This document shows, one piece after another, positions 35,001 through 43,927 of a stretch of 64,000 nucleotides of DNA. The stretch covers positions 1-64,000 of the forward strand of contig JAEBUN010000075.1 in the NCBI GenBank assembly GCA_023014365.1, written 5' to 3'. Numbering within the stretch: the first letter of the stretch is position 1; every line of letters begins with the position of its first letter. The DNA is from Lepiota brunneoincarnata (Eukaryota; Basidiomycota; Agaricomycetes; Agaricales; Agaricaceae). Below the pieces are notes generated by a model. The model did not search any database and had not been told where the DNA came from. It worked only from the letters and a program-made list of their open reading frames with translations. A program made the translations under genes and the position numbers.

Positions 35001-35833
35001 TACATTTCACCTCGGGCTACCATCCAGAAGGCGACGGACAAACGGAACGCACCAACCAGACCCTCGAACAATACCTTCGGGTCTACTGTAACTACCAACA
35101 GGACAATTGGTCCGAATTACTACCACTAGCTGAGTTCGCTTACAACAACGCTCCTAGTGCCACCACCGGTATCTCCCCGTTCTTCGCTAATAAAGGATAC
35201 CATCCGAACATCACAGTTCATCCTGAACGCGATCTCGCCTCCGCTCGGGCCCGCCATTTTGCTGTTGACCTCGACGACCTACACACCACCTTGAAGTCCG
35301 AAATAGCGCTAGCCCAGCAACGTTATCAGACCTCCGCCGACGCCCGCCGACTCCCCGCCCCGGACTTCAAGGTTGGGCAAAAGGTATTCGTGAAAGCCCA
35401 ATTCTTCCGCACCACCCGTCCCTCCAAAAAACTCTCCGAAAAGTACCTTGGGCCTTATGAGATCATTGCACAAGCAGGTACTCACTCCCTTACACTCCGA
35501 CTTCCCGACTCCATGCGTGGAGTACACCCAGTCTTCCATGTTTCCATGCTCGAACCAGCCACACCTAACACCATACCCGCCCGATCGGATCCGCCGCCCG
35601 CGCCGGTTTCCATTGACGGTGAACCAGAATACGAGATTGCCCGCATCGTCGACTCTAAGATCGATCGGCGCCGCGCGTGCAAGCTCCTCTATAAAGTCAT
35701 CTGGTTAGGTTACGAAGACACTGAAGAAGAGTCCTCGTGGTTGCCAGCCACCGAGCTTGAACATGCTATAGATCTCGTAGAGGCTTTTCATTCCTCTTAC
35801 CCTGCAAAGCCTGGTCCTCTTCACTCACTTTGA
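32030..35833 (+). CDS. Gypsy B Pol polyprotein with C-terminal chromodomain
   Basis: Uninterrupted Pol in the -1 frame relative to gag; the frame is open across the gag stop, and the first in-frame ATG is well inside, so translation probably depends on frameshifting. Domains (residues counted from codon 32168): protease ALVDSGSTHCF near 38; reverse transcriptase about 270-500 with YLDD near 418; RNase H from about 562 (VETDASDYALAAIL); integrase zinc region about 793-850 (H-x6-H...C-x2-C); integrase core with Asp in MDFIEKLP near 864 and TSDRGSEF near 923 and Glu in NQTLEQ near 966; chromodomain about 1153-1208 (EYEIARIVDSK, YKVIWLGYED). Chromodomains of this class can direct integration to marked chromatin. 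All motifs are intact. Confidence 0.95.
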   Translation, partial: VGGPQASAQTEDRIELCCAPESFRLNASALSDPNSLHITLTSPLVTLLPSVSAPVLSASDPLSTTDNVVSSDFSSSFSPFKALVDSGSTHCFVDSSFVRSHSIPTSSIPAIELRLFDGTSNAYITELAQLPVSFPSGESIILDTYVTQLDSSCSVVLGHNWLTRYNPLIDWALGSITFRPSLLENPASVSTCVAPASAPPMAAPDSPDLGSPPLSGTSSQSVPLAKPHISLINAPAFIRAAKLPGSQQFRINLSAASASAASSSVSEEPPDLSSIPEEYHEFADVFSKSRADTLAPHRPYDLQINLEDGGQPPVGTIYSLSQSELGALRDFIDEHLSIGFIRPSTSPHGAPVLFVKKKDGSLRLCVDFRGLNRITKKDRYPLPLISDLLDSPRKARVYTKIDLRHAYHLVRVADGDEWKTAFRTRYGSFEWMVMPFGLTNAPATFQRFMNDIFKDMLDVCVTIYLDDILIYSDNHSIHRDQVKEVLKRLRQHGLYARPDKCQFHSDTVEYLGYILSPDGLRMDQSKVKTIQEWPEPKKVKDIQSFLGFANFYRRFIHGYSDIVVPLTRLTRKDVKWNFTDGCREAFNSLKEAFISAPVLTPWVPDAQIIVETDASDYALAAILSIVTDDGEVHPVAFHSRTFNTAELNYDTHDKELLAIFEAFRIWRHYLEGAPLAIDVVTDHKNLEYFCTTKILTRRQARWSEFLSQFHLVIRFRPGRLGTKPDALTRRWDVYPKGGNSDYASVNPHNFRPVFTHEQLAASVRATTLYAPSLRAAVVMDLDQLHRDILAALPADPTASAHLASPEGRWSVNDKGFLLLDDRIYVPDTDNLRLRVLQYKHDHVLAGHFGQNKTLELIRREYTWPSVRTFVKDFCKSCVTCMRSKPQRHRPYGLLKQLPIPERPWNSISMDFIEKLPASSGYDAILVIVDRLTKQSLFIPTYDTVTSSDLARLFVLHVFSKHGVPEHVTSDRGSEFVSHFFRSLGQALDMKLHFTSGYHPEGDGQTERTNQTLEQYLRVYCNYQQDNWSELLPLAEFAYNNAPSATTGISPFFANKGYHPNITVHPERDLASARARHFAVDLDDLHTTLKSEIALAQQRYQTSADARRLPAPDFKVGQKVFVKAQFFRTTRPSKKLSEKYLGPYEIIAQAGTHSLTLRLPDSMRGVHPVFHVSMLEPATPNTIPARSDPPPAPVSIDGEPEYEIARIVDSKIDRRRACKLLYKVIWLGYEDTEEESSWLPATELEHAIDLVEAFHSSYPAKPGPLHSL

Positions 35834-35902
35834 GTTACTGACCACACATCGCACCAAGAAACAACCATGTATTAAACAAACCAAAAAAACAACCCCGTAC
35901 AA

Positions 35903-36946
35903 CTACCTATCGGTGTCGTCTCCAGAGAGCCCGGGCGACCCATTCACTTCTTCCATCAAATCCTGCACCTCCTCCTCCGAAGCGGGCCCGACACCCCCCT
36001 CCGAACCCTCCGTCTCCGAAAAATTTCCACTCGACCAATTTCCGTCCACCTGAGCCTCCCAACGCCGTAGTTGCTCGTAGCGGCCAGCAAGCGACCCCAT
36101 CTTGTCGACCTTTTCCCCCAACCGAGCGATGGACCGCTCAATTCGCACCTCCAGGATGTAGATTTTCTTGACGGTCTCCTGGTGCCTTTCTTCGATGAGC
36201 CGTTTCAACTCTACAAGGTCCATCAATTGGCATCCATCATAATACAGGATTCCTTACTCACCTTCGAATTGCTGGCCCGACAAACCTCCGGCTCCGCTCG
36301 GCTCCGTCTCTTCTTGACCCCCGCATCGTTTCTTCATTTTGCTACACCGTCGGCAACTCCTAGTGTTGCTGGGGCCTTTGTCAGCAATTATCATCGTAGA
36401 AAATCTTGTATTTACTTACCCGCCGGCAATCTCGCACCGGACCTCATCCCGCTGACATCTCCAGCACGGGTTATCGCCTCCGAATACGTGTTTGTTGCCC
36501 CGCCGCGGGGCCGCCCTCGCCTTTCCTTTTCCCTTTCCCTTTACCTCCGAACCTTCGGAGTCCTCCTCCTCTTCGTCCCTCGCCGCGTCATCGCCCGTGT
36601 AATTCGGGTCGGACTCTTCATGGTCGACTTCCATAGGCTGCTCCGGCAGGCGGCTAGATGAAGCCGTCGTAGTCATCGCAACGAGTCGGGCCCGGATCGC
36701 CCGACGTTCGTCCTCAGCAGCTTCCTCTTGCTGTCGCCTGATCTCTTCCGCCCGTCGCTCCCTTGCCCGCTCCTCCGCTTGCCGTTGACGCAGTTCAATC
36801 ATCCGTCGTCGTTCCTCCTCTCGCCGTTCCTCCTCTTCCAACCTCTCGATCTCCAGCCGCATCCGCTCCTCCTGCTCCGCCTTTTCCCTCAGTAACTGCG
36901 CCTTGCGCTCCGCCGCGGTTGGTTGTCGAGACGATTGGCTGCTCAT
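35903..36946 (-). CDS. Antisense spliced gene in Gypsy B, zinc-cluster-like coiled-coil protein
   Basis: Three exons on the minus strand, 36946-36420, 36359-36262 and 36210-35903, with introns of 60 bp (GTAAGT...CTAG) and 51 bp (GTGAGT...TGTAG). The spliced frame is 310 codons. The N-terminal 110 residues form a Glu/Arg-rich likely coiled coil (EEERREEERRR). Next comes an acidic stretch, a basic patch (KGKGKGKARAA) and a Cys-rich motif joined by splicing: CWRCQRDEVRCEIAGGSC then RRCSKMKKRC. A second heptad-like region follows (LIEERHQETVKKIYILEVRI). It resembles the zinc-cluster-like hypothetical proteins abundant in agaricomycetes. It lies between pol and the 3' LTR in the opposite direction; its role is unknown. 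Confidence 0.75.
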
Positions 36947-37078
36947 GGTGGTAGGAGGTCAAGTTGTGTATTTCCGGACCGAACCAGTTCGCCGGTTTTT
37001 ATACTCGGGCGGATGTCTTCCGATGGACCCGGTCTGGACCGCCTAGGGCCTCGAGGCTCGGCCCTAAAGGGGGGGCAC

Positions 37079-37729
37079 TGTCATATCCATGCCAACTATA
37101 AGTCTAATCACTTAAACTTCGGCTTCTCGACTCCACGTGTGTTCCACACAACAACCCTCTGCCCTCCGACTCGGCCCCGACTCACTCCGACCGCAACCCA
37201 CTGCCCTGATCACGCGACCACCTCCACACGTGCCGTGGTCACCTGAACCTCGCTGTCTCTATTTCCCCGTCTCCATTTCCCGTCCGTAGTCAAGATACGT
37301 TACCAGTCTCCATACCCGTACCGGTCTCCATTTCGTTTGTAATCCGTTTGTAACCATATGGGTCTCCGCTTCACTCCGCACGTAGTCAGTACGAGTCATA
37401 GTTTGTAAGGCCAGTAGTATATATACCGTAGGTACTTGGCTTGTACTCCTCAGTCTGATAATCGAATCGAGCAGCGGACCAGCTCCCTGTTCCATATCCT
37501 CTCCTCTCTCCTGCCTCGCTCCGCTTCGGCTCCGACTTCCTGAAATACGGACTAGGACAGTAGGAGGGCACAGCACACAAGCTGAGGCCGCAAGTCCAAC
37601 CCCCCGCCCGACGTACTCCGCCTCGGTCCCGAAGTCTACGTACCGACTTCGCCCTGTCCCCCGGTTACCTTATACCAAGGATACCACCCCGACCCTCCGC
37701 TTCGGTCCCGACCCGCACCGGCTCTAACA
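37079..37729 (+). repeat. Gypsy B 3' LTR
   Basis: 651 bp, same length as the 5' LTR and nearly identical to it. Preceded by a purine-rich tract aaagggggggcac (about 37066-37078), the likely plus-strand primer. Confidence 0.97.
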
Positions 37730-37798
37730 CATGAAATAGATAAGTGAGATCAAGAGATCAGGTCACATGATGGTGCAATACTTTTGGATGCCACTGTA

Positions 37799-37973
37799 TC
37801 TTCATCTTAGTGTTATAAAGTTCTTGCCTCCTATAACTCTTTGCCCTTAAACTGGCTGTACTATAGTGCTCTGTCGTCTCTAAGTCATGCCTAGTAGGAC
37901 AGGACCAAGTCTGTATAGACATCCTGTGTCAAACGCTGTGCTACTCAAGAGCAAACCCCTAATCTGGGTAACA
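37799..37973 (+). repeat. Gypsy C 3' LTR, right part
   Basis: Resumes the LTR interrupted at 22795 and ends ATCTGGGTAACA. Contains the 11-nt self-primer segment at 37804-37814. Followed by TSD ctata. Confidence 0.9.
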
Positions 37974-38183
37974 CTATATATATCTGGACCCAGGTAGAGT
38001 GAGTCATACTGAGTCAAAGTCTTATCTATCTAACTATAGATTGTTCTGATGTGCACTTCTGATTGTTTCAGAGTGACAGTTCTTCTATCTATTTATATAC
38101 TTGGTGCTTCTGATAAGGGAATTCTGATAACAATAGTAGGTCCAAGCAAACAGAAGAAAAGACAAAAGAAAAGCCATGGCACA

Positions 38184-39227
38184 TTACTTACCACCCCCAC
38201 CATCATTAAGCGTGGCCACAAGGCCACTCCCACAGCTAGCATTATCTGACCTTCCTTGTGTTTATTTTTCATCCTCATCTTTCTTCCCTTCTCGAATCTC
38301 CACTTCCTTCTCTAGTTAAATATCCAGAACATACACAAGCCCCACTTTCCCTAGAGTGTATAAACTCGATGTTGTGTGGGAGCTCATTGCAGAGAACGAC
38401 GAGGTCTGGGGCCATAAGAGTCAGCCCTTTCCGCCAATTCTCCTTCCCTCCACCGATTGCTCTAGCTATTGCCCACACCAGGGTACTTCCAAGCTCCTAG
38501 AATTATTACTTTCCTTTAGACAAAACACGGCGTCTCTGGAACTGTGCTTTCGTCGCCCGGGGGCTGTACCACTTGGTGCACTCTCCAACGAGCCTTGCCA
38601 TCGATGATCTTCGGCTATCTCACATGCTCTATCCTGCTCCAGAGTCCCCTGTCTTTCCTCTCTACCTCCATCCTCAATCCTACACCCCTCCCTGTTCTCC
38701 AACACGCTCGCATATTCGTATACAGGCCAGGGCTTTGGCGAAGCCTTCGAGCTTCTCTTTGACTTCTTTGACTCTCGTGAACTTAGCCTGGTGTAAGGCC
38801 GCTCCCTTACACTGACTACGTGATTACTGACACATCTCGGTACGGACGTATGGGACAGGCACTCTTTTCTGATTTAACAACAACCATCATCATCTTCTCT
38901 CATACTCTCTCTCTTAAATAATATATCCCTTGTGCTCGTTGATTTCCTTGTCTGCTACCTCTTGCTCGTGAGGACCCCCACAAAAGGGTCCTTACACCTG
39001 GCCAGGACATCGAGAAGGAGGCTCTCCATATCAATAAGCTCCACAAAAAATTACGTGGCGCCCTCATCTCTAACACAATTGAGCTTGGTCTGCATAAATG
39101 GACGATAGTAGGCAACGCAGATTGATATGTTATTACGTAGCCAGGGTACTTGTGCATTGCCGCAAGAAACAGTCAACAAAATACAGATCATTACGCAGTT
39201 CGTGCTTGTTGTGTGGAGTCGTAGAAG
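38184..39227. other. Host-like stretch beside the transposon pile, no gene assigned
   Basis: About 1 kb between the Gypsy A LTR end and the GPI-type protein gene. It holds a 205-bp solo LTR (38792-38996) and a short hairpin gtggccacaaggccac (38212-38227). A few short frames are present, but none continues convincingly, even after removing the LTR. Confidence 0.5.
38792..38996. repeat. Short solo LTR or LTR-like element, 205 bp
   Basis: Begins TGTAAGG and ends CCTTACA, with a perfect target duplication cctgg at 38787-38791 and 38997-39001. Each end also forms a small hairpin (38791-38812 and 38968-38997). No coding capacity. Confidence 0.85.
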
Positions 39228-40577
39228 TTACCAGAAGCCAAGGCCAAAGCCAGCCAACAGGAGAATCCCCAATCCGCGGAACCACGAAACTTCCAGATGA
39301 AGCGCACTACTACTCTGGGTGGGCGAGGCAACCGCGCTAGCGCTGCCGGTAGTGCTGGGTTGCATAGCACTGAGAAGGGCTGGTTGGAAAAGAGAATCCA
39401 GACAACACGGGCTTGACCACTTACAGGACTTCATTCAGCTGGAATGACCAGTTATTGTCAGCCTGCCTCCTGCCGTTCGTAGACACGCCAATAACGACAA
39501 CAGTAACGTTGATGTTCCTTGTGGCACTCAAAGCGAGCGGTGCTTGTTTGTAGACACAAGTTTCGGGAGCCGTATCGGGGATGAAGGTGTTCCTCTGGCC
39601 ATTAATGTACACATAATAAAGAGCATTCACACAATCGACGTTGAGATAAATCCTCGTGGCTAAGCGGCCCGGGTATCAGTTATTGTACAAGTACTTGTCG
39701 CCATGAGATGACATACCAGAGGAAAATAAGAGGGTAAACGACTCCATCGTGGTAGTGGTTCTCCTCCCATTGGTCGTACAGGTTGAGCTGACGGTGCTCC
39801 AGCCAATGCCACTCCATGTGATCCTATCATCATTGGCACCATACGAAATAGTGCTCTCGCCAGCAAAAGGAGTTGGTCGAGGGGAAGAAGACAGAGTGGA
39901 GACCACAAATGGTCTTGAACTTGAGGTTGCTGGGTACTTTATAAGTGACTCAATATCGCAAAGCGGTCAGGTGAGGCCTTACTGATAAACGTCGGGTCAG
40001 GGAGTTCTGTGATTTCTGGTTCCGAAAAAGCTGTCGTAGCTCTGTGGGTGGTTGTGGTTCTGCGAGTAGTTGTCTCACCGCCTCCTCCACCTCCGCCTCC
40101 GCCACCACCACCCCCGCCAGGCCGACACAAGGGCGTTCCGGAACTATCCCTGACGCAACTATCCCCGGGAGCTGTGAAATAGAAAGTTGAGGGTCAATTT
40201 GTCCCCAAAACCGCGCTGAGATACTCACGACAGCAGCCTGACCTGTCGGGACAAAGGTGGAGGCTATCGTCAGTACACCGGTCACTTTGACCACTGCAAA
40301 TCCTTCCGAGTGGACAGCAGCCCCCCGCCACGCAGTATTGATCGTTCCTGCAGCAGGAGACACTGTCGCAGGCAATAAAACCGCTCCCGCATCCTGACTG
40401 TCGGATCTGGAGGAGACCTTTAATAGCTGTCGGACCGCGATGACTCGGTGGTTTGCCTTGGGAGTATGGCTGGATGCCATAAAGGACAGCACCAGCCGGT
40501 ACATCACTGCTTGCCAAGGATGAGGGAAGGAGTGATAGTACAAGGGGTATCATCGTCCGAAGGAGGGAGAGACGCAT
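39228..40577 (-). CDS. Secreted cysteine-rich protein with GPI-anchor-type tail
   Basis: Five exons on the minus strand: 40577-40229, 40171-39983, 39929-39717, 39659-39425 and 39369-39228; four GT-AG introns of 53-57 bp. The spliced length is 375 residues. A signal peptide (MRLSLLRTMIPLVLSLL...) is followed at about residues 60-135 by a Cys-rich region with paired cysteines (DSVSCCRNDQYCVAGGCCPLG, GCCPPGDSCV), reminiscent of wall-associated or carbohydrate-binding modules. Then a Gly run of about 14 residues and a Thr-rich spacer, a central domain, a Ser/Thr-rich stretch, and a hydrophobic C-terminus (LGILLLAGFGLGF) typical of GPI signals. Probably cell-wall or surface located. No enzyme motif seen. 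Confidence 0.85.
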
Positions 40578-43391
40578 GGTCTGCCTGGAGCTGCCTGAAC
40601 GGGTCGCTTGGCGGGTTTGGCTAGGTATGGGAAGAAAATCTCATTGTTTCCTGTGCCTTTAACCTGCCCAAGAAATCGCATTTGTTGTGAAAGTAGCAGC
40701 CTAGAAATCTGTCATTCGTCAAGTAAAATTAGTGTAATGACGGGTCGATGATTGTCAGGTCATTTTCTCATCGCGGCGGCGCTGTGCCATCAAATGATCA
40801 CCTCATCATTTTTGCACAGCAGCAAGAAGCAAATATCAAGAAGGGCCAGCCAAGTCAAGACCAACTTGAGCCTCAGACACTCGACACGGAAAGGAGGAGG
40901 TAGTGGGGGCTTGGATAAGCTTGTGATGATGAGATTCGGGATTTCTGGTATTGTGCAGTCGATGTTTGCCGAGACGTGTTCGGTGCCCTCCTTCGTTCTA
41001 TGCAATGTACTGATTGGATCCGGCTGCGGGATAACTGGAAGACATAGCCAGTCGTAGCCCCCGGAGAAAGAGAGGAAAACATCAGGAACCGGAAGTCACT
41101 GGTACCAAAGACATCAGGCGGGCCGTGCCAGGTATGTAGCAGAGGTGTCACCCATCTAGAAGAAATGTCAGCATGTGTTTTCGGCTTCCCAATTCATCAC
41201 AAGGGATTCGAACGTGTGCACGCATGGAGATGGATATTGATGAGGTGGTTGAAATTAAGACCGGCCATCATCATGATCACATTTCAGTTTCATTTCAGGG
41301 TTGGCGACCGCCAATGGGAGTATTCCTAGGTTTTGGCTGTGCTCGAGCTGTAGAACTGTCAGATTTTGTCAAGGAAGAAGCATGGGTGGTAGTATGGCAA
41401 GGACGTAGGCAATAGGGTAGTCAGTGGTTGTCCTCAATTGGTGGAGGTTACTACTATGTGGAGGAGCAGAAAGGCTGTTGTGTCAGTACTTACAACCGTG
41501 TCGGGGGGCACGCTTCACCTCGAACCACAAGATTTCACATAAAACTGGTCAAGAAACCAAGGGCTTTTGTGTGGACATATACCGTAAACAAGGCATTCCG
41601 TAAAAATAGGCACCGTGGGTGCTCGCAGAGGATTTTAGTAAATTAATGTGTTCCCGCCGGAATCGCTGTGCTGCTCAGGAAGCGATATCAGGGTGGGAGG
41701 TGGGGATGCTTCCACGCCATTCGTCGTCTTCAAACTGGCATCACGACCCGATATAGCCTAAATCAAGCAAATGAAAATCAATTGTTACCCGAAAACTGAT
41801 TCACGAGTGAAGGACAATGCCATCTCGCCAGCCAGCCTCCCAGGCCTTCCCCACAAGGTACTTGATTCAGAGAGGCATAGCTATCACAGGGTGCAGGGCA
41901 TACGGCTGGTGGGAAGTCTTGTGGGTGCTATAGGTGTTGGACACTGAACAGGACGCACTCATAAACAAATTCTATACGTATGGGTCGATTCAAAATGCAG
42001 AAGAATGCTAGCAGGGGCTCCTGTCGGTACGCCTGCAAAGCGTACACAGCTACCGGAACCGATAGTGGTTTCAGGGCGGCGGAACTATTCCTTTCTGCCC
42101 TTCAAGGGTTCGGTTAGCACCCTCTGGCAGAATGGAAGATGCTGCAACATCGAATCTCAGCAGGCGACGCGAGTCATCATCGGGCGCAATGTTCCTCCTG
42201 CTTGGATCGACGCGTACTTGGCTGATGAATACATCGCAGAGACGCACTCTGCAAGCCGTGTACGCAGATGTGGTTCTGATTTCCATGGACTTGAGCGTCG
42301 CCGGGGAAGTCGCCGGCCATCTAATTGACGGCAATTAATTTCCCAAAAGTATACTTGCTCCACAATGTATCCGTTCTCTCGTAGAGTGTTCGGGCCTTGA
42401 CTCCAAGGACACGCTATGCATGACAACTCATAACCCTTTTTCTCAGTACTACCATACATACACATGACAGATATTCTTTTCCTCAGGGAAGCTCCAGAAG
42501 GGACCTAGTGTTTGTCAATCCGGTAATATATCCCGCGGGCTTAAGGCAATCTTTCGCTCCCGTGCGATTATTCACACTGCTTCAGTTAAAGTGGCCAAAA
42601 GAATGGTGCAGTTGATGTTCTGATTTATTCAGACCCTCACGATGATGGAACTGTCATTGAAAGCAGTAACCCTCCTTAAATAACCTTAAATAGCATTATC
42701 GTAATGGGTACAGGTGACCCGATGCTCAGTGCTCAGTGCTCATAAACTTAGCTACTCGGATGGTCCTGCCCGCAACCTGACCTCTATTCAAGGAAGTAGT
42801 GTCCAATTTTTGGATTCTATCCTGGCGGCCCCACAGCTCCTGGGCACCTCCCCATACGTATGATCAGATACGGGGGGTCCATTAGGCTGCGATCGAGTTT
42901 ATCGTTCACCCGCAGGCCCCTCGGGGTCGTCGAGAATGGAATCAGGTGGCGTTGGTAGAGAGTGTAGTGATGGATGAGGATGGCAATCGTGGGCAAGGGT
43001 AGGGCTGAAGACGATTATCTGATCTGAGGGATTGAAACGACTTCGGATGTACATACTGTAGTTGGGTTCCCGAGCCACATTATTGCGTGTGAGCCCGGGG
43101 CTAGGGAGTGATGTACATACACGTGGTAGTTTCCTGTGAAGAGGGGATCGAAGAGGCGAGATTTGGTTTGCGTACCAACAGAAAGAGAGAAGATAGTAGT
43201 CTCTACGAAGCGTGTTTCCCACCGACAATGTCCTGTTCGTGAGAGGCAGTGGCTCGAGCCCAGCGAGGGATGCATCAGCAGAACGTTGAAGTTAAATTAG
43301 TCACCGATTGGAGGAGGAAATCTCCCCAAGGGACGGAATTGGCTGTCGACGCCTCCAATAGTCTTTGACAATAGAGGATTAGGGTGAATTG
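40578..43391. other. Intergenic stretch, no supported gene
   Basis: 2.8 kb with only short, low-complexity or shadowing frames on both strands. A minus frame ending near 42899 (SDQIIVFSPTLAHDC, DDPEGPAGER) is His/Pro/Ser-rich, and I could not link it to other exons. No transposon termini recognised. Confidence 0.5.
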
Positions 43392-43927
43392 ATGCCAGGT
43401 ACGTCATAAGAGCAAGGGAAATATGCAAGGCGGGCGCAGAAGGCTTATCCTACCAATACCGAACGTGTACTTTTCCTGCAGCGGGGACAGGCACGGCCTT
43501 CGGGGAAAGCTTTCTGTCGATCTCAAAGCCAAAGAAACTGACGGCGTTCCTGTGAGGTAAATCGAGTAATGTGTGGCGAGTGGAAGATGCTCACTAAGGT
43601 GCGGAAATGCTGGGCTGAAGAGATTTTGACCCAAGTGGCGAATAGACAATCCAAAGTGGATAGGGTAGCTCACCGAACGCGGTCCTAGGTGGGATGGGAT
43701 CTGTCAATCGAACTGTCTGCCATCTGGCTTGGACGGATGGAGTTGTGCTCTGGGAACGACAGTGGACAGCGAAGTGTGAGGAAATGGATGAGGTGAAGGT
43801 CCATCGGGCCGTAGCACTTTTGGCTGATGCTTATGGTTTGAGTGTAAAGAGCATGGTAGTGGATGATGCGGCGGAACAAGAGCCCTACCCAGGGAAGGCA
43901 AAGAGAAGACTGCGGCCAGCCGAGTAG
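43392..43927 (+). CDS. Hypothetical small protein, three exons (tentative)
   Basis: Proposed exons 43392-43398, 43482-43551 and 43669-43927, giving 111 residues. Splice sites are GTACGT...CTGCAG and GTGAGG...GTAG. The second exon supplies GTAFGESFLSISKPKKL and the third CHLAWTDGVVLWERQW and MDEVKVHRAVALLADAYGL, whose composition looks coding. The 7-base first exon makes the start weak. No family is recognised. An alternative frame in the long second intron (KCWAEEILTQVANR) could belong to another isoform. Confidence 0.35.

Larger units (their letters stand above)
29926..37729 (+). mobile_element. Gypsy B, intact young Tf1/sushi-like chromovirus
   Basis: Complete LTR retrotransposon of 7.8 kb with TSD catga at 29921-29925 and 37730-37734. 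The 651-bp LTRs differ at one position that I noticed (gcagcagacc versus gcagcggacc). Gag and pol are open, and an extra spliced gene lies antisense before the 3' LTR. It is GC- and CpG-rich, unlike every surrounding element, which indicates recent arrival. Confidence 0.97.
22796..37796 (-). mobile_element. Tc1/mariner element B, carrying three nested insertions
   Basis: Termini cagtggtgtccaaaagtattg at 22796 and the inverse ending ggatgccactg at 37796, with TA at 22794-22795 and 37797-37798. Element B's own sequence comprises 22796-23104, 27978-28021, 28730-29925 and 37730-37796, about 1.6 kb in total. The remaining 13 kb is Copia, a 708-bp solo LTR and Gypsy B. It is a close relative of element A in the opposite orientation. 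Confidence 0.9.
11673..37973 (+). mobile_element. Gypsy C, degraded Tf1/sushi-like chromovirus
   Basis: LTR retrotransposon with TSD ctata at 11668-11672 and 37974-37978. The 5' LTR is 11673-12381 (split by a 311-bp solo LTR). The internal region is 12382-22577. The 3' LTR is 22578-22795 continued at 37799-37973, split by Tc1 element B. Domain order is gag, protease, RT, RNase H, integrase, chromodomain, then an extra frame with zinc knuckles. Most inactivating stops are TGA. Confidence 0.88.
11439..38132 (-). repeat. Inverted solo LTR of Gypsy C family, split by Gypsy C
   Basis: Two separated pieces, 11439-11672 and 37974-38132, are together one minus-oriented LTR of the TGTTATCAG...GGGTAACA family. 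When joined, the sequence across the junction matches intact copies (for example 12620-12650). The outer flanks carry the target duplication atagt at 11434-11438 and 38133-38137. Gypsy C, with its own duplication ctata, lies between the pieces. Confidence 0.85.
1..38183 (-). mobile_element. Gypsy A, outermost LTR retrotransposon of the nested pile
   Basis: Outermost element of the stack, on the minus strand and extending past the left edge. From right to left its own sequence comprises a 5' LTR (11122-11438 continued at 38138-38183), gag (about 9725-11037, with more at 7681-8062 and 8450-8529), a protease split at 7108-7294 and 3528-3859, and reverse transcriptase (2412-3301). Everything else inside the span is later insertions. 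The continuity of the protease and RT frames across the inserts is the main evidence. The 3' LTR lies outside the window. Confidence 0.75.

Noticed and set aside
1..38183. CRISPR-like or rRNA arrays in the repeat-rich half
   Set aside because: All repeats are explained by LTRs, TIRs or one minisatellite; no regularly spaced repeats with unique spacers.
38184..39100. Possible host gene split by the 205-bp LTR (QGFGEAFELLFDFF and flanks)
   Set aside because: After removing the insert no frame extends convincingly in either direction.
41170..41245. Possible tRNA T-loop (ttcgaa) on either strand
   Set aside because: No acceptor or T-stem pairing could be formed around it.
42899..43228. Minus-strand frame ending in DDPEGPAGER
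   Set aside because: Rich in His, Pro and Ser as in antisense shadows; no splice partner or motif supports a gene.
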